Assembly: GCA_963556695.1 (NCBI GenBank)
Contig: CAUWAG010000013.1
Coordinates: 744,001 to 808,000 of the forward strand
Direction: 5' to 3'
From: Anthostomella pinea
Lineage: Eukaryota > Ascomycota > Sordariomycetes > Xylariales > Xylariaceae
Length of the DNA stretch: 64,000 bases
The translations under genes and the position numbers were made by a program. The notes beneath the pieces are model-generated. The model ran no database searches and was not told the DNA's origin. It was given only the letters and a program-made list of their open reading frames with translations. Within the stretch, counting starts at the first letter, position 1. Every line of letters begins with the position of its first letter. Positions 32,135 through 41,788 of the stretch are shown here, piece after piece.

Positions 32135-34107
32135 ATGAGCTCCGGTCCGCTATATCTGGGTTTCGACCTCTCGACCCAGCAGATCAAAGGCAAGTCACGC
32201 GATGCGAGAAATCATGAGGCAATTGGCGCGGAGAGGGGTCCATTGGACATGCTGACACGCCTACCGCAGCGATTGTTATCAAGTCAGACCTGGACGTCGT
32301 GTCCGAAGCCAAGGTCGACTTCGACGCCGACTTCGGCGCCAAGTACCAGATCACCAAAGGCGTGCGCATCAACGACGATGAGGGCGAGGTCTACGCCCCC
32401 GTGGCCATGTGGGTCGAGGCCATCGAGCTCGTCCTCTCGCGGCTGAAGGAGAAGGGCTGCCCCATGGGGGACATCAAGTGCATCAGCGGCTCGGGCCAGC
32501 AGCACTCGAGCGTCTACTGGAACGAGGACGCCGAGCCCGCCCTGAACGGGCTGGACAGCGGCAAGACCCTGATCGAGCAGCTGGACCACGTCTTTGCGTA
32601 CGAGTTTGCGCCCAGCTGGCAGGACCACAGCACCCAGAAGGAGTGCGATGACTTCGATGCCCACTTGAGCTCCGCCGAGAAGTTGGCCCAGGTCACGGGG
32701 AGCTCGGCTCATCATGTGAGTTGTTGGGCGACCTACCTACCCTACCTGTTGACATGGTGAAGGAAGCATATCTGACGGTATAATACGAAACAGCGCTTCA
32801 CAGGCACGCAGATCCTGCGGATGCGCAGAAGACGCCCGCAAGTCTACGACGCGACGGCGCGCATCTCGCTCGCCTCGTCGTTCCTCGCCTCGGTGCTCCT
32901 CGGCACCATCGCGCCGATCGACATCAGCGACGTGACGGGCATGAACCTATGGGACATCGCAGCGCAGACGTGGAACGAGAAGCTGCTGGCCCTGACGGCC
33001 ACCCCGAAGGGCGTCTCGGAATTGCGCAGGAAGCTGGGCGACGTGCCCCTCGACGGCGGCGGCAGCCTGGGCGCGATATCGCCGTACTTCGTGCGGCGCT
33101 TCGGGTTCGGGGGGGACTGCCAGATCGCGCCCTTCACGGGCGACAACCCGGCGACGATCCTGGCGCTGCCGCTGCGGCCGCTCGACGCCATCGTGTCGCT
33201 GGGCACCTCGAGCACGTTCCTCATGAACACGCCCGGCTACAAACCGCACCCGAGCTACCACTTCATGAACCACCCCACCACCGAGGGCCACTTCATGTTC
33301 ATGCTGTGCTACAAGAACGGCGGGCTGGCGCGCGAGAAGGTGCGCGACAAGCTGCCCAAGCCAAAGTCTAGTGGTGACGATGGGTCAGGTAGTACCGATC
33401 CCTGGGCGACCTTCAACAAGCACGTCCTGGAGACGCCGCCGCTCAACATCAGGAGCGACGGCGACACGGCCGACCTCGGCCTCTACTTCCCGCTGCCCGA
33501 GATCGTGCCCAACGTCCGGGCGGGGACGTGGCGGTACACGTGCTCGGCCGGCGGCGACCCCAAGTCGCTCGCCGAGCACAAGGACCCCCCGTCGGACGAC
33601 GCCAGGTCGGACTGGACGCCGCAGGCCGACGCGCGCATCATCGTCGAGTCGCAGGCGCTGTCGATGCGGCTGCGGTCGCAGAGCCTGATCACCCAGCCGG
33701 CGTCGTCGGAGAACCCGGACAACACGCCCTCCTCGCCGAACGGGGGGCCTAACGGGCTCAGCGGGCTCCCCGCGCAGCCGCGGCGCATCTACCTCGTGGG
33801 CGGCGGGTCGCTGAACCCGGCGATCGCGCGCGTTTTCGGGGAGGTGCTGGGCGGCGCCGACGGCGTGTACCGGCTGGACGTGGGCGGCAATGCGTGCGCG
33901 CTGGGCGGGGCGTACAAGGCGGTGTGGGCGAGGGAAAGGGGGCCCGGGGAGAGTTTTGATGAGCTGATTGGGAAGCGCTGGCGCGAGGAGGACGCCGTGC
34001 AGAAGGTTGATGAGGGATACCGGAAGGGCTTGTTTGAGCGGTATGGCGATGTGGTGCCGGCTTTTGAGGAGATGGAGAGGCGGGTTTTGGGGGTGGCTCA
34101 AAATTGA
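32135..34107 (+). CDS. D-xylulose kinase (FGGY family)
   Basis: Exons 32135-32189, 32270-32715 and 32794-34107 encode 604 residues. The enzyme phosphorylates D-xylulose to xylulose 5-phosphate, feeding pentose sugars into the pentose phosphate pathway. The N-terminal ATPase motif GFDLSTQQIKA is restored only when the first intron is spliced at a GC donor (AAAG then GCAAGT). 'ISGSGQQHSSVYW' is the substrate-side block; 'HHRFTGTQILR' spans the second splice; 'APIDISDVTGMNLWDI' and 'VSLGTSSTFLMNTPGY' (the phosphate loop) are typical of fungal xylulokinases; the C-terminal FGGY block is 'RIYLVGGGSLNPAIARVFGE' followed by 'LGGAYKA'. Third-position GC is very high throughout, more than in neighbours. 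Length is slightly above usual because of a linker around 'SSGDDGSGSTD' and another near 'SSENPDNTPSSPNGGPNG'. Confidence 0.96.
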
Positions 34108-35190
34108 GGGGGAGGAGGGAGAAGGGGGAAGAGGGAGGGGAGGAGAAGGGATTGGGAAGGGGGAGCAAGGGGATCGGCCAGGGGACACTGATGATGGAGG
34201 TTCAAAGGACTATTCTTCCTCGGGAGATGAGTATTCCTCGGATGGTTGTATCTTCAGTGGAGAGAGCGATGACTCGTGCGTGTGAGGAATATATTCCCAT
34301 CGGCATGGGGTAGAGTTGGCTGTGGAGGCTTCTGGAACCCAGTCTCTTGGTCCTCCTGTCTGATAACCTTCCTTCCTTATGGAATATACGTACCGCCAGG
34401 TGTTCCATACATGTAACTTAGAGAATCACCTCTATCTGAATAGATCCTCTGAGTTACATCTAAAGCGGAAGGGGTCAGTTTGGTAGGAATGTAGAGCAGC
34501 AAGGAGGGGTGTGAGGACGGGTGAGATTAGCCTAAACGGAAACGGCTGCTACGGTACGCGAGGAGCAACCCTATGACTCGATTGGTGTTTTTGAACAATT
34601 GGCAACTATCGTGCAGTGCGAGGAGCTAATCAGCTCTTGTGATCAAGATGAAACTGGTTATTGAAGTGAGGCTCTCACCAAGCTATCAGTCCCGTGCCCT
34701 TTGTGAAAATGGACGTCTGCCTCGTTGGTCCCATCCAGATTGCTTCTACGAGAGCTCGCACTACTTCATCCCGAACCCAGTCTTGGAGTCCTGCTACCGG
34801 CGGTACCAGGCTTATTTAAGGCAAAGCGGACGGGATGCCAAGTTCTCCTGGTTCTATGGTCGTATGTAGAAGATCAGCATTCAATAGGACATTATATATG
34901 CCGCTATTGGTGATGAATTTCTTTACAAATACCGAGTAACCGAGCATCTCGCAGCAAACATCATTGACTATCATCCCCTGCCTGGCACTTTGAGGGGAAA
35001 ATCAGTGATTCCACAATGAGCTAGGCAATTACAATCTTGTAAAGTGTCAGTTATAGGTAGTTTCACACTCTGTATAGTATGTACATGACTGGCTTTGCTT
35101 TGCTGCATTCCAGTCTTGATCATCGAGCCGCATCATGGCTCGCTCTGTTCCCACTCAAATCTCCTCATTGCAGGCTTGTAGGACGTGGTT
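34108..35190. other. Intergenic region with a truncated 5S rRNA copy
   Basis: Lies between the 3' ends of xylulokinase (+) and the complex I subunit gene (-). The first 100 bases are a GGGAGGA-type purine-rich 3' UTR. A truncated 5S copy is at 34797-34867. Nothing else recognised. Confidence 0.5.
34797..34867 (-). pseudogene. 5'-end fragment of a 5S rRNA gene
   Basis: Read on the minus strand this starts ACATACGACCATAG and matches the first 70 or so bases of the full 5S gene at 55869-55987 with only a few transitions. Identity stops abruptly at the CCGCCGG step; the remaining 3' third, including the internal control C-box region and the pairing partner of helix I, is absent and is replaced by unrelated DNA. 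It cannot form a normal 5S rRNA. Confidence 0.85.
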
Positions 35191-35875
35191 CTATGCAAGA
35201 GGGTATGAGGTCTGAGGTAGGGCTTCCAGATGCGCTCGGTGGTGCTCGTGGGCCTAATAACAGTCAGCTATCGCTCTTCTCCTAAGTCGCTCGTTGTTGA
35301 TTCCGTCTTTGGCTATAACTTACAAATGGAAGTCCGCAGTAGGTGCACACTGCTATCTCTGGCTTGTCCGTGTTGATGAAGATTCTAGGATGTCCCGCAG
35401 GACCACCTCCACCATCGCATGCAACCACTCGGTCGTGGGTCCATCGCACGGGTTGCTTGTGGATGAGCTCAATAGCTGCTTTCGGTTGGGGCTGTAGTAG
35501 AAGACAGTCAGTCAGTCACCGACCAATCGATTGTGTGTCCGCAACGTCGGCAACAGGGTATCTGACCTGGAGGTCGAAATCGGTCTGCTCGAATCTCGGG
35601 CCGGTCATGGCCTGCGCCCTGGGTCTCTGGTGTCTCGACCAGATCTCTGTGCGGTTCGGCGCCTGCGACAAGCCTCTCTCCTCGTTCTCGACTAGGCCTA
35701 GGGAATCCTTCTCGCTCTTGGTGATTGGCGTCGTCTCGCCCTTGGTGATTGGGGTCTTGTCGCCGTTGGCTGCCGCGGCGTCACGGAGACGGGCTGACAG
35801 CGCGAAGGTTCGTCGCGCTGCACATGTTCGCTGGGGCGCGGGTAGCGCGGTCCGGAAGCTGACGCGCGAAAGCAT
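35191..35875 (-). CDS. NADH:ubiquinone oxidoreductase zinc-binding subunit (NDUFS6/NUMM type)
   Basis: Exons 35875-35567, 35491-35324 and 35253-35191 encode 179 residues (introns 75 and 70 nt). This is a peripheral-arm accessory subunit of mitochondrial complex I that binds zinc near the N-module. The N-terminus (MLSRVSFRTALPAPQRTCAA) is an Arg/Ala-rich mitochondrial presequence. The second exon carries the zf-CHCC domain: 'VACDGGGGPAGHPRIFIN' followed by 'VCTYCGLPF', giving the Cys, His, Cys, Cys ligands. The last exon supplies only 20 residues after CGLPF, ending in PLA, as in filamentous fungal homologues. A degenerate internal repeat 'TPITKGETTPITKSE' is visible around residue 42. The gene is divergent from the MPP6-like gene with about 440 bp between starts. 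Confidence 0.93.
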
Positions 35876-36313
35876 CGTGTTGCGTAGTCGTCAATTGGAG
35901 ACTGGCCCGCGGGAGTCTGTCTGGCGGTTGGATTGATCGGAGGTTGAATAGCACTCACGATCTGAGAGACTGCGACTAGCGTCGGGTTGCTTGGGGGGGA
36001 GCTCGGACCACTATAGGGGAGACCCGGGAGCAACAAAAAAAAATTCCGCGCCTGCAGCAGCTGCGATTGACCCGGCGCATGGCGGGGATGCGGAATTGCT
36101 CCCAAGCTCCAGAAGCTTTTCTGAGAAATCAAATCTTGAGCTGCCTCCCCAGGTCCAACACTCTCTTCACATCGGCGGACCCATCATCATCATTATTGCA
36201 GTAAGGCGCGTCAGGAGCTTGAAATAGCCTAAGAGCAGCATCACCACAAACCCGTGGACCATTCTTGGAAGTGCTTGCGCTGAGAATCATCGACCGCGAC
36301 GGCACGCGACAAC
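35876..36313. promoter_or_regulatory. Shared divergent promoter region, complex I subunit and MPP6-like gene
   Basis: 438 bp between divergent starts. A run of nine A residues (about 36035-36043) interrupts GC-rich sequence. No specific site recognised. Confidence 0.45.
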
Positions 36314-37246
36314 ATGGCGTCCCAGACTCCTCAGAAAAGCATGTCTTCCAGGCTACTGACTATGAAGTTCATGCAGAGAGCCGCTGCTTCTCCCTCCTCC
36401 AACCCGACTACACCCACTTCCGACGAGCAGTCATCCAAGCGAAGGAAGGTATCGCACAATTCTACCGTGCAGCAGGATGTAGAGTCGCTCGTAAACCAGA
36501 AAGCCATCCAAGCTGCAATTGCCGAAGACGAGAGGAAACGTGAGGAGGCACTGCTGAAGCATGCGACAGAGTCTGGAGACGGCCGATGGGTGTTGAACGT
36601 TCCTGAGAATGCCACAGGTTCACGGCCTACGATTCAAGCACCGCTCAACGTTGTTCAAGTCGGCTATGCTCAGATCGACTCTGCCAATGCCTCAGGCCAT
36701 GACACCGAATCAACCGATGTCTCGCAAAATAATGTGCAGGCCTTCCGACGGTACAACATGGATAAAAAGAAGGCAGGTCTTCCTCTTCCACATACTCACT
36801 TCGATTGCCCGGCTACTTTGAGTACCTAACTTACCAGAACACAGGCGCCAAAAGTCAGCAGACCCGATAGCGATGACTCCAGCTCCGATTCCGGTTCCGA
36901 TTCCGATTCTGACGCATCCTCTTCCGAAGAAGCTTCAGGGCGGCAGTCGTATGGGAAGAGCCCACAGACACCGGCCGCCGCGATTCGCAACAGCACAAGT
37001 CGGAAACCCTTTTTAGACAAGAGAAGTGCTGAGCGTGCCAAAGGCCTGCAGTTCGCAGAGAAACGAAGAAAAAAGGAGGTCAAGTTGAATACTCTGTCGT
37101 CCCTATCTTCTAGAGGCGGGTCGGGGTCCATTTCCTCGGGTGGGAACTCTACTCGACCACCTGTGAGTTTCACCTGCCATAATTGCGGTAAGCCTGGACA
37201 CAAGGCTATAGATTGCAAAAGCGGCGCGAAACGGCAAGGGCACTGA
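36314..37246 (+). CDS. MPP6-like nuclear exosome cofactor with C-terminal zinc knuckle
   Basis: Exons 36314-36772 and 36845-37246 give 286 residues. The N-terminal 'MSSRLLTMKFMQRAA' is the hallmark MPP6 motif; MPP6 proteins help the Rrp6-containing nuclear exosome, with the Mtr4 helicase, process and degrade RNA. A second conserved patch is 'DGRWVLNVPE' and a third is near 'FRRYNMDKKK'. The second exon encodes a Ser/Asp-rich acidic stretch, basic KRRKKE, and a CCHC knuckle CHNCGKPGHKAIDC near the C-terminus. Frame is preserved only if the intron begins GCAGGT (GC-AG type, 72 nt, CTAAC branch) and ends ACACAG; the obvious GTCTTC donor four bases downstream would shift the frame and lose the knuckle. 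The family call is strong; the exact splice is moderate. Confidence 0.85.
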
Positions 37247-38898
37247 AGCACATGTGAACCACTTCTCTCCCTTTGATCATAGGCTGGTTGACGCATGGTG
37301 GCAAACCCACCTTATGGTGAATCCAACTCTCGATGACTTCAGCGAGAACCACAGGCTTAGGAGCTAAGCATACACAGTCGTTGTATTTGTCGCGAAATAG
37401 CAATTATGATACACTCTTGTCCTACGTAGGTTTTGGCCTCACTCTCGGGTCTTTGTACAGCCTGTCTCATCTACTCTACCAACCTGGCCCCTTTATCATG
37501 GCGTCTTCCAATCGGAACAGTGGGATGGTTCGCACGAACAGAAGCTCATTTGGACTTGTCCCTGCTCATCTGAGTTATTCCTTTGCCCATGGGAAATCTG
37601 TACCCGTTGTCATGTGTATGGTCTCGCGTCAACCTTCCAGGAGGCGTCTGAGGTCCAAATGCCCTCGGGTATGATCCTGGTGGAACTTGGGAGCAGACGG
37701 ATCTGGTCGTTGTCTTGTGTGACGGGAACGGCGCTCGAGGTTTCCCATCGGTCAGGGCCACAGGCAGAGGAGGAGGAAGATTGGAAATGCATGCAGCCGC
37801 CCAATACACCCACATTCCGTCCGATACTTGGGACTGGACCATCTACGCGCCGACCACAATATGCATGAGCCTTTCTGCCTTGCAATAAATGTGCACACTT
37901 CTGTAAGGACCTGATGGACTTTATGATTACGGCAAATATTACACAGAACTGTCGCAGTGCGGACCGTACCGTCATGTGCGACTTTGGGCTGGGCTGCCTG
38001 CCTGCCTGAACTCGCACAGGTCACCATCCAATGTGCCTGCCGGCCGTTTTACGGGTTCCTCTTCAGGCTCGAGATGTGTGTTGCAGCATGGGTTTGAAGT
38101 CGGGATATATGCCCTGATTGACGCCTTGCGGTCAATGGTCAAGGGCATCGGTACTCCCTACTTTCCGATACTCAATGCCCGATCTTGCATAGTACCATCA
38201 TAACGATCTGGAAAGAATTCACCATCGGATGAAAAGCAGGACACCTCTTCCTTGGACTCTCTGATTGCGTAGGTCCGTCATAAGTCATATGGCGCCGGAT
38301 CTTTAGGCATCCTTCATTGCTGGTTACATTCTGAGTGTTACACTTTGTTGATGGGACGAAGTACAAGGCTTGTACGAGTGGCCACATGAAGTACATGTAG
38401 CCCGATCATGAATCGATCTACTGAGAGTAACTGGAGGAGCCCAACTAGATAGATCATGTTACAACCGCTGCGTGCCAGCACGAGCGTAATCTGACATTGA
38501 GTCTAGGGACGTCGTCATCTTTCCTGCTGGGTCGGGTCGGAACCTCATCGAGGGGTTGTATGTATGCAACGGGAATCCAGATTATATCGTACCACAGATG
38601 TAGCGGCGCTGACCAGTCCTCCTCATACCTACAGTACTGGAAAGAGATGCTCGTGCAATCTATGTATTCTGATGCTGGGTCTCGGCTCGCGGGAACATCT
38701 GGGCAGTCGGAATAGTTACCTGCGCTGAGCTTGGACTTGACTGGCCGGCATACGTGGTGTTGGATCCCTCCCTCGAATGTGTAGTACTGCACCTGAATGT
38801 AGCCATCGACAACCAGCTGGCCGGTTGGCATGGGCCGTTGTTGAAGGGTGAAGTTAAAGCATACCTACCGTACCGTCTCCACTCCAATCCAAGCTACA

Positions 38899-39107
38899 TA
38901 CACTGAACCCTCATAAGTCTCCGCACACCACCAGTCCAGCAAGCAACGATGTATCTATCGTAATTAGAATAGGCACACTGACATAAGTATTGAAAGTAGC
39001 ATATAACATTAGAGATGCTTATTTCGGTGTGCCTATTCTAGTATCTAATTATTTACGGGTGATGTGGAATCTTATCAATATCAATGCGCGTACAGAGACT
39101 TATGAAG
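38899..39107. mobile_element. MITE-like palindromic element, copy 1 (worn 3' end)
   Basis: The left side reads TACACTGAACCCTCATAAGT; the inverted CATAAGTCTC recurs on the right as GAGACTTATG (about 39093-39105). An inner pair, AGAATAGGCACAC with GTGTGCCTATTCT, is a perfect 13-bp inverted repeat. The outermost right bases have diverged or been lost. No coding capacity. Related to copy 2 by its left end (TACACTGAACCC, CATAAGTCTCCG, CCAGCAA) and by the same two-tier palindrome plan. Confidence 0.75.
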
Positions 39108-39594
39108 GCACCAACTTGCTTCAAGTGCCTTGTTGATCAATAATCACCTCTGACACGTGGGAGAAGGCACTCTATCTCAGACATGGCTGATCAATAGATA
39201 GAGCTACAGTAGACACACAGACACATCACAAGTGTAGATCCCTGGCCGGCATTGCCACGAACATCCATGGATTGCCACGAGGTTTCGGTGGGGCGCTTAG
39301 ATCTGCGATCAGACACCCGACCAGCTGCCTCATGGAGGAGAGATCACGAGTAATAATATAGCCAGCAGTCTCTTATTAAATAAGCCGAAGACGACGTCGC
39401 GTCCAGATACCATGTGTCAGGCCTTTTCAAGGTCGTAGACTACATGACTTATTATTAACGAAAGCGTGCCTGAGTGGTGGACCGGACTTCGCCGACCGGG
39501 CGGTCCGCGGTGTCTGATGAAGCTGCCGATTTCAGTAGACGGGTTGCATCCTTGAGAGGCTGAGATGGGAAGCTGAAGAATGGATGAATGAATG

Positions 39595-39638
39595 ATAAGT
39601 GAGAGATAAGTGAGAGATAAGTGAGAGATGAGTGAGAG
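39595..39638. repeat. 11-bp tandem array (ATAAGTGAGAG)x4
   Basis: Four head-to-tail units, the last with one substitution (ATGAGTGAGAG). Located between the two MITE copies. Confidence 0.9.
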
Positions 39639-39736
39639 CAGACTTCTTAGTTTCTCGATTTAGCTTGAGTCGGCAGATTCTTTGTCCTTCCGTGTCGAGC
39701 TTCGTTTTCTGATCGTTCCTCCAACGAGCATGCTTG

Positions 39737-39958
39737 TACACTGAACCCTCTCATAAGTCTCCGTACCCGACCCTTCCAGCAAACAACGGTATGTTCATCA
39801 AATCAGAATAAGTATACCGGAATAAGCAGTTAGATCTTCATGAATCATGCTTGACGCTTATTCCAGGGTTGTTATTCTACTGATAACAAACACCCCCGAA
39901 TGTTCAAGATCCTGAGAACGGCCTGGGGATGTACGGAAACTTATGGGGGTTTAGTGTA
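39737..39958. mobile_element. MITE-like palindromic element, copy 2 (complete)
   Basis: 222 bp. The left end TACACTGAACCCTCTCATAA and the right end (inverted: TACACTAAACCCCCATAAGT) form terminal inverted repeats of about 28 bp, both reaching CCGTAC. The outer TA on each side fits a TA target duplication of a Tc1/mariner-type transposase. An inner imperfect inverted repeat pairs AGAATAAGTATACC...GGAATAAGC with GCTTATTCC...TTATTCT. There is no coding capacity, so any mobilisation would be non-autonomous. Confidence 0.82.
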
Positions 39959-40416
39959 CCATTAAACAGCAGCAGTAGCCAGCATATCTTGAAACCCCCT
40001 GCGTTCTTATCCTGATTCCTGTCTTGGTCTCACGCCGTGACAGCCCTGTCGACCACGTGTCGTTCAACGATCAACCCCAGTCATAGTTTATATTTTCATG
40101 CGCAACCCGGTCGTTGTCAATTGAAAATTTTATAGACCCAGCCTGACTTCGAAGTTCGGTCATCTCTGACAATACTAGCAGTGATGACTTGATAAGTGAG
40201 CGATTCCACTCCCCCATACTCCTGACAGGTCGCTATCCGCCTTGGCACTTATAAGTGAATGAGATGAATCATGAGAATGCACCTTCCATGCAATTCTGCC
40301 TGTCCAGTGACACGGTATTGCTTTCCCTAAGCCCTGACGCTTCCAAGTTCTCACCACTGGACGCCTCCTCTTGCCGTCAGCGGCCCATTGGTAGAATTTA
40401 CTAGTCAGAATCTACC

Positions 40417-40442
40417 CGGCTCGTGTCAGCGGCTCGTGTCAG
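40417..40442. repeat. 13-bp direct duplication
   Basis: CGGCTCGTGTCAG occurs twice head to tail and is followed by CGGCCCG. A similar GTCAGCGGCCC occurs just upstream at about 40376. Confidence 0.8.
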
Positions 40443-41788
40443 CGGCCCGATCATACTGTGGCGCATCCAGCATCCATCCGGACTCCATCCAAGACCTCGC
40501 CAATCTGGACGGCGGTTGGGTCTTCGCACAGCCAGCAGCTCGCGGATGTAGATAAGCGCCCTCATTGCCTAACCGACCTCCTTCAGAAGTTAGAACAAAT
40601 ACGTACACCTCTGCGCCTTGACACCGCCATTTACGGTTCCGCTGCCGAATCCCTTCTGGAATAGGACTACTGCCTACCCAGTTCATCCAAAGTTCGTCCC
40701 ACACGTGTCAGGTATTGACCAAACACGGCTCCAAATCCCAGAATCGCCCACCGATTCTGCCCGAGTCAAACATCTGCCGGGTCCCTTCAACGTGCCGCCG
40801 CAACTTCCACTCCGGTCCAGGGGCACCTTGATATTTCCCAGGGGTCTCGAGTTCAACGGTTTCTTCGACTTCGAACCAAACCTAATTTGCTCACGGGAAG
40901 ACCATACCTAGGAGATATCTGACACATACATACGGTAACTCTTGTCGTACTTCGTCTGCGCTAGCTTAGCAAATTGCCGTTTTGGATACTTCATCAGCCT
41001 CGTTGCCAGTTGTTACCAGGCTCCTGGTAGTCTTTTTTCCGCAAGGCCAGCCACGGCCGAGAGACGGGCGAAGTGCTCGATCTCAGACAATTGTGCTCGT
41101 GCCAGCCATCTCTGTGGAAGGCCATCGACCTCCACGTAGCCAAGTGTAGCGACGCTTACTACGGCGGGACAAGCCAGTGCTACGTGAATCGCGGCGCTGC
41201 GGACCACTGCTGCGAGCCAATATTTCGCGCCTGTCAGGCTGGTCAGTAGGGACCCAACGACCTCGGGACACGACGGGGCATAGGGTATATACACACACTT
41301 AGACATACACGCAAACAGGAGTACACCGACAGACAACGTCGGAAAGGCTTTCATGATTGTCAGTCACACACGCTCGGATCCAGATCGCTGGTACGAACGT
41401 CCTGCTGGCAACCGAGCAACCCTGGTCCCTAGCCCTTGTCGTCCCCCGCGTTAGTGTCCCCACCAGGCCTACAAGGTACCCCTAGCAGCCCCAGCTGCCT
41501 AGGTGCCTAGTCTGGTAGTCCTCACAGACACCGCTTCCACCGCTCCCACCGCTTCCACCATTTCCACCGCCGTACCGTCCATCCCTGCCACCCAGTCAGC
41601 TCCGTCAACGCTGCGCTGCCAGTCAGCCGGTCAGCCCAGTCTCTTCACTGATCCGCACCGGTCCACGAGCTTTTATTGTTATCTGGGGCCCCGACCAATT
41701 TGCTCCCGCTGAGATCTCACAGCCAACCTCTTTCCGGTCTCGACCTTCAGTCCTGCCATCGTTTCTCGGCCGCCACCAGCTCTGTACC

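Larger units (their letters stand above)
37247..41788. other. 4.5-kb gene-poor region with MITEs and simple repeats
   Basis: No open frame here has recognisable content. It contains two related palindromic elements (38899-39107 and 39737-39958), an 11-bp tandem array (39595-39638) and a 13-bp duplication (40417-40442). The last 400 bases, upstream of insulysin, are pyrimidine-rich with repeated CCACCG/CTTCCACCG units (about 41528-41580), a likely promoter/5' UTR feature. Confidence 0.5.

Noticed and set aside
33385..34188. 267-codon minus-strand frame opposite xylulokinase
   Set aside because: Shadow of the very GC-rich xylulokinase sense frame; Arg/Pro-rich nonsense.
34639..34869. Plus-strand open frame of 76 codons
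   Set aside because: Its 3' half is the antisense of the truncated 5S rRNA copy, so the apparent protein is an artefact.
39460..39510. Possible tRNA-like sequence (GCCTGAGTGG and a GC hairpin)
   Set aside because: No T-loop GTTCRAAYC, no acceptor-stem pairing and no following T run at the right distance.
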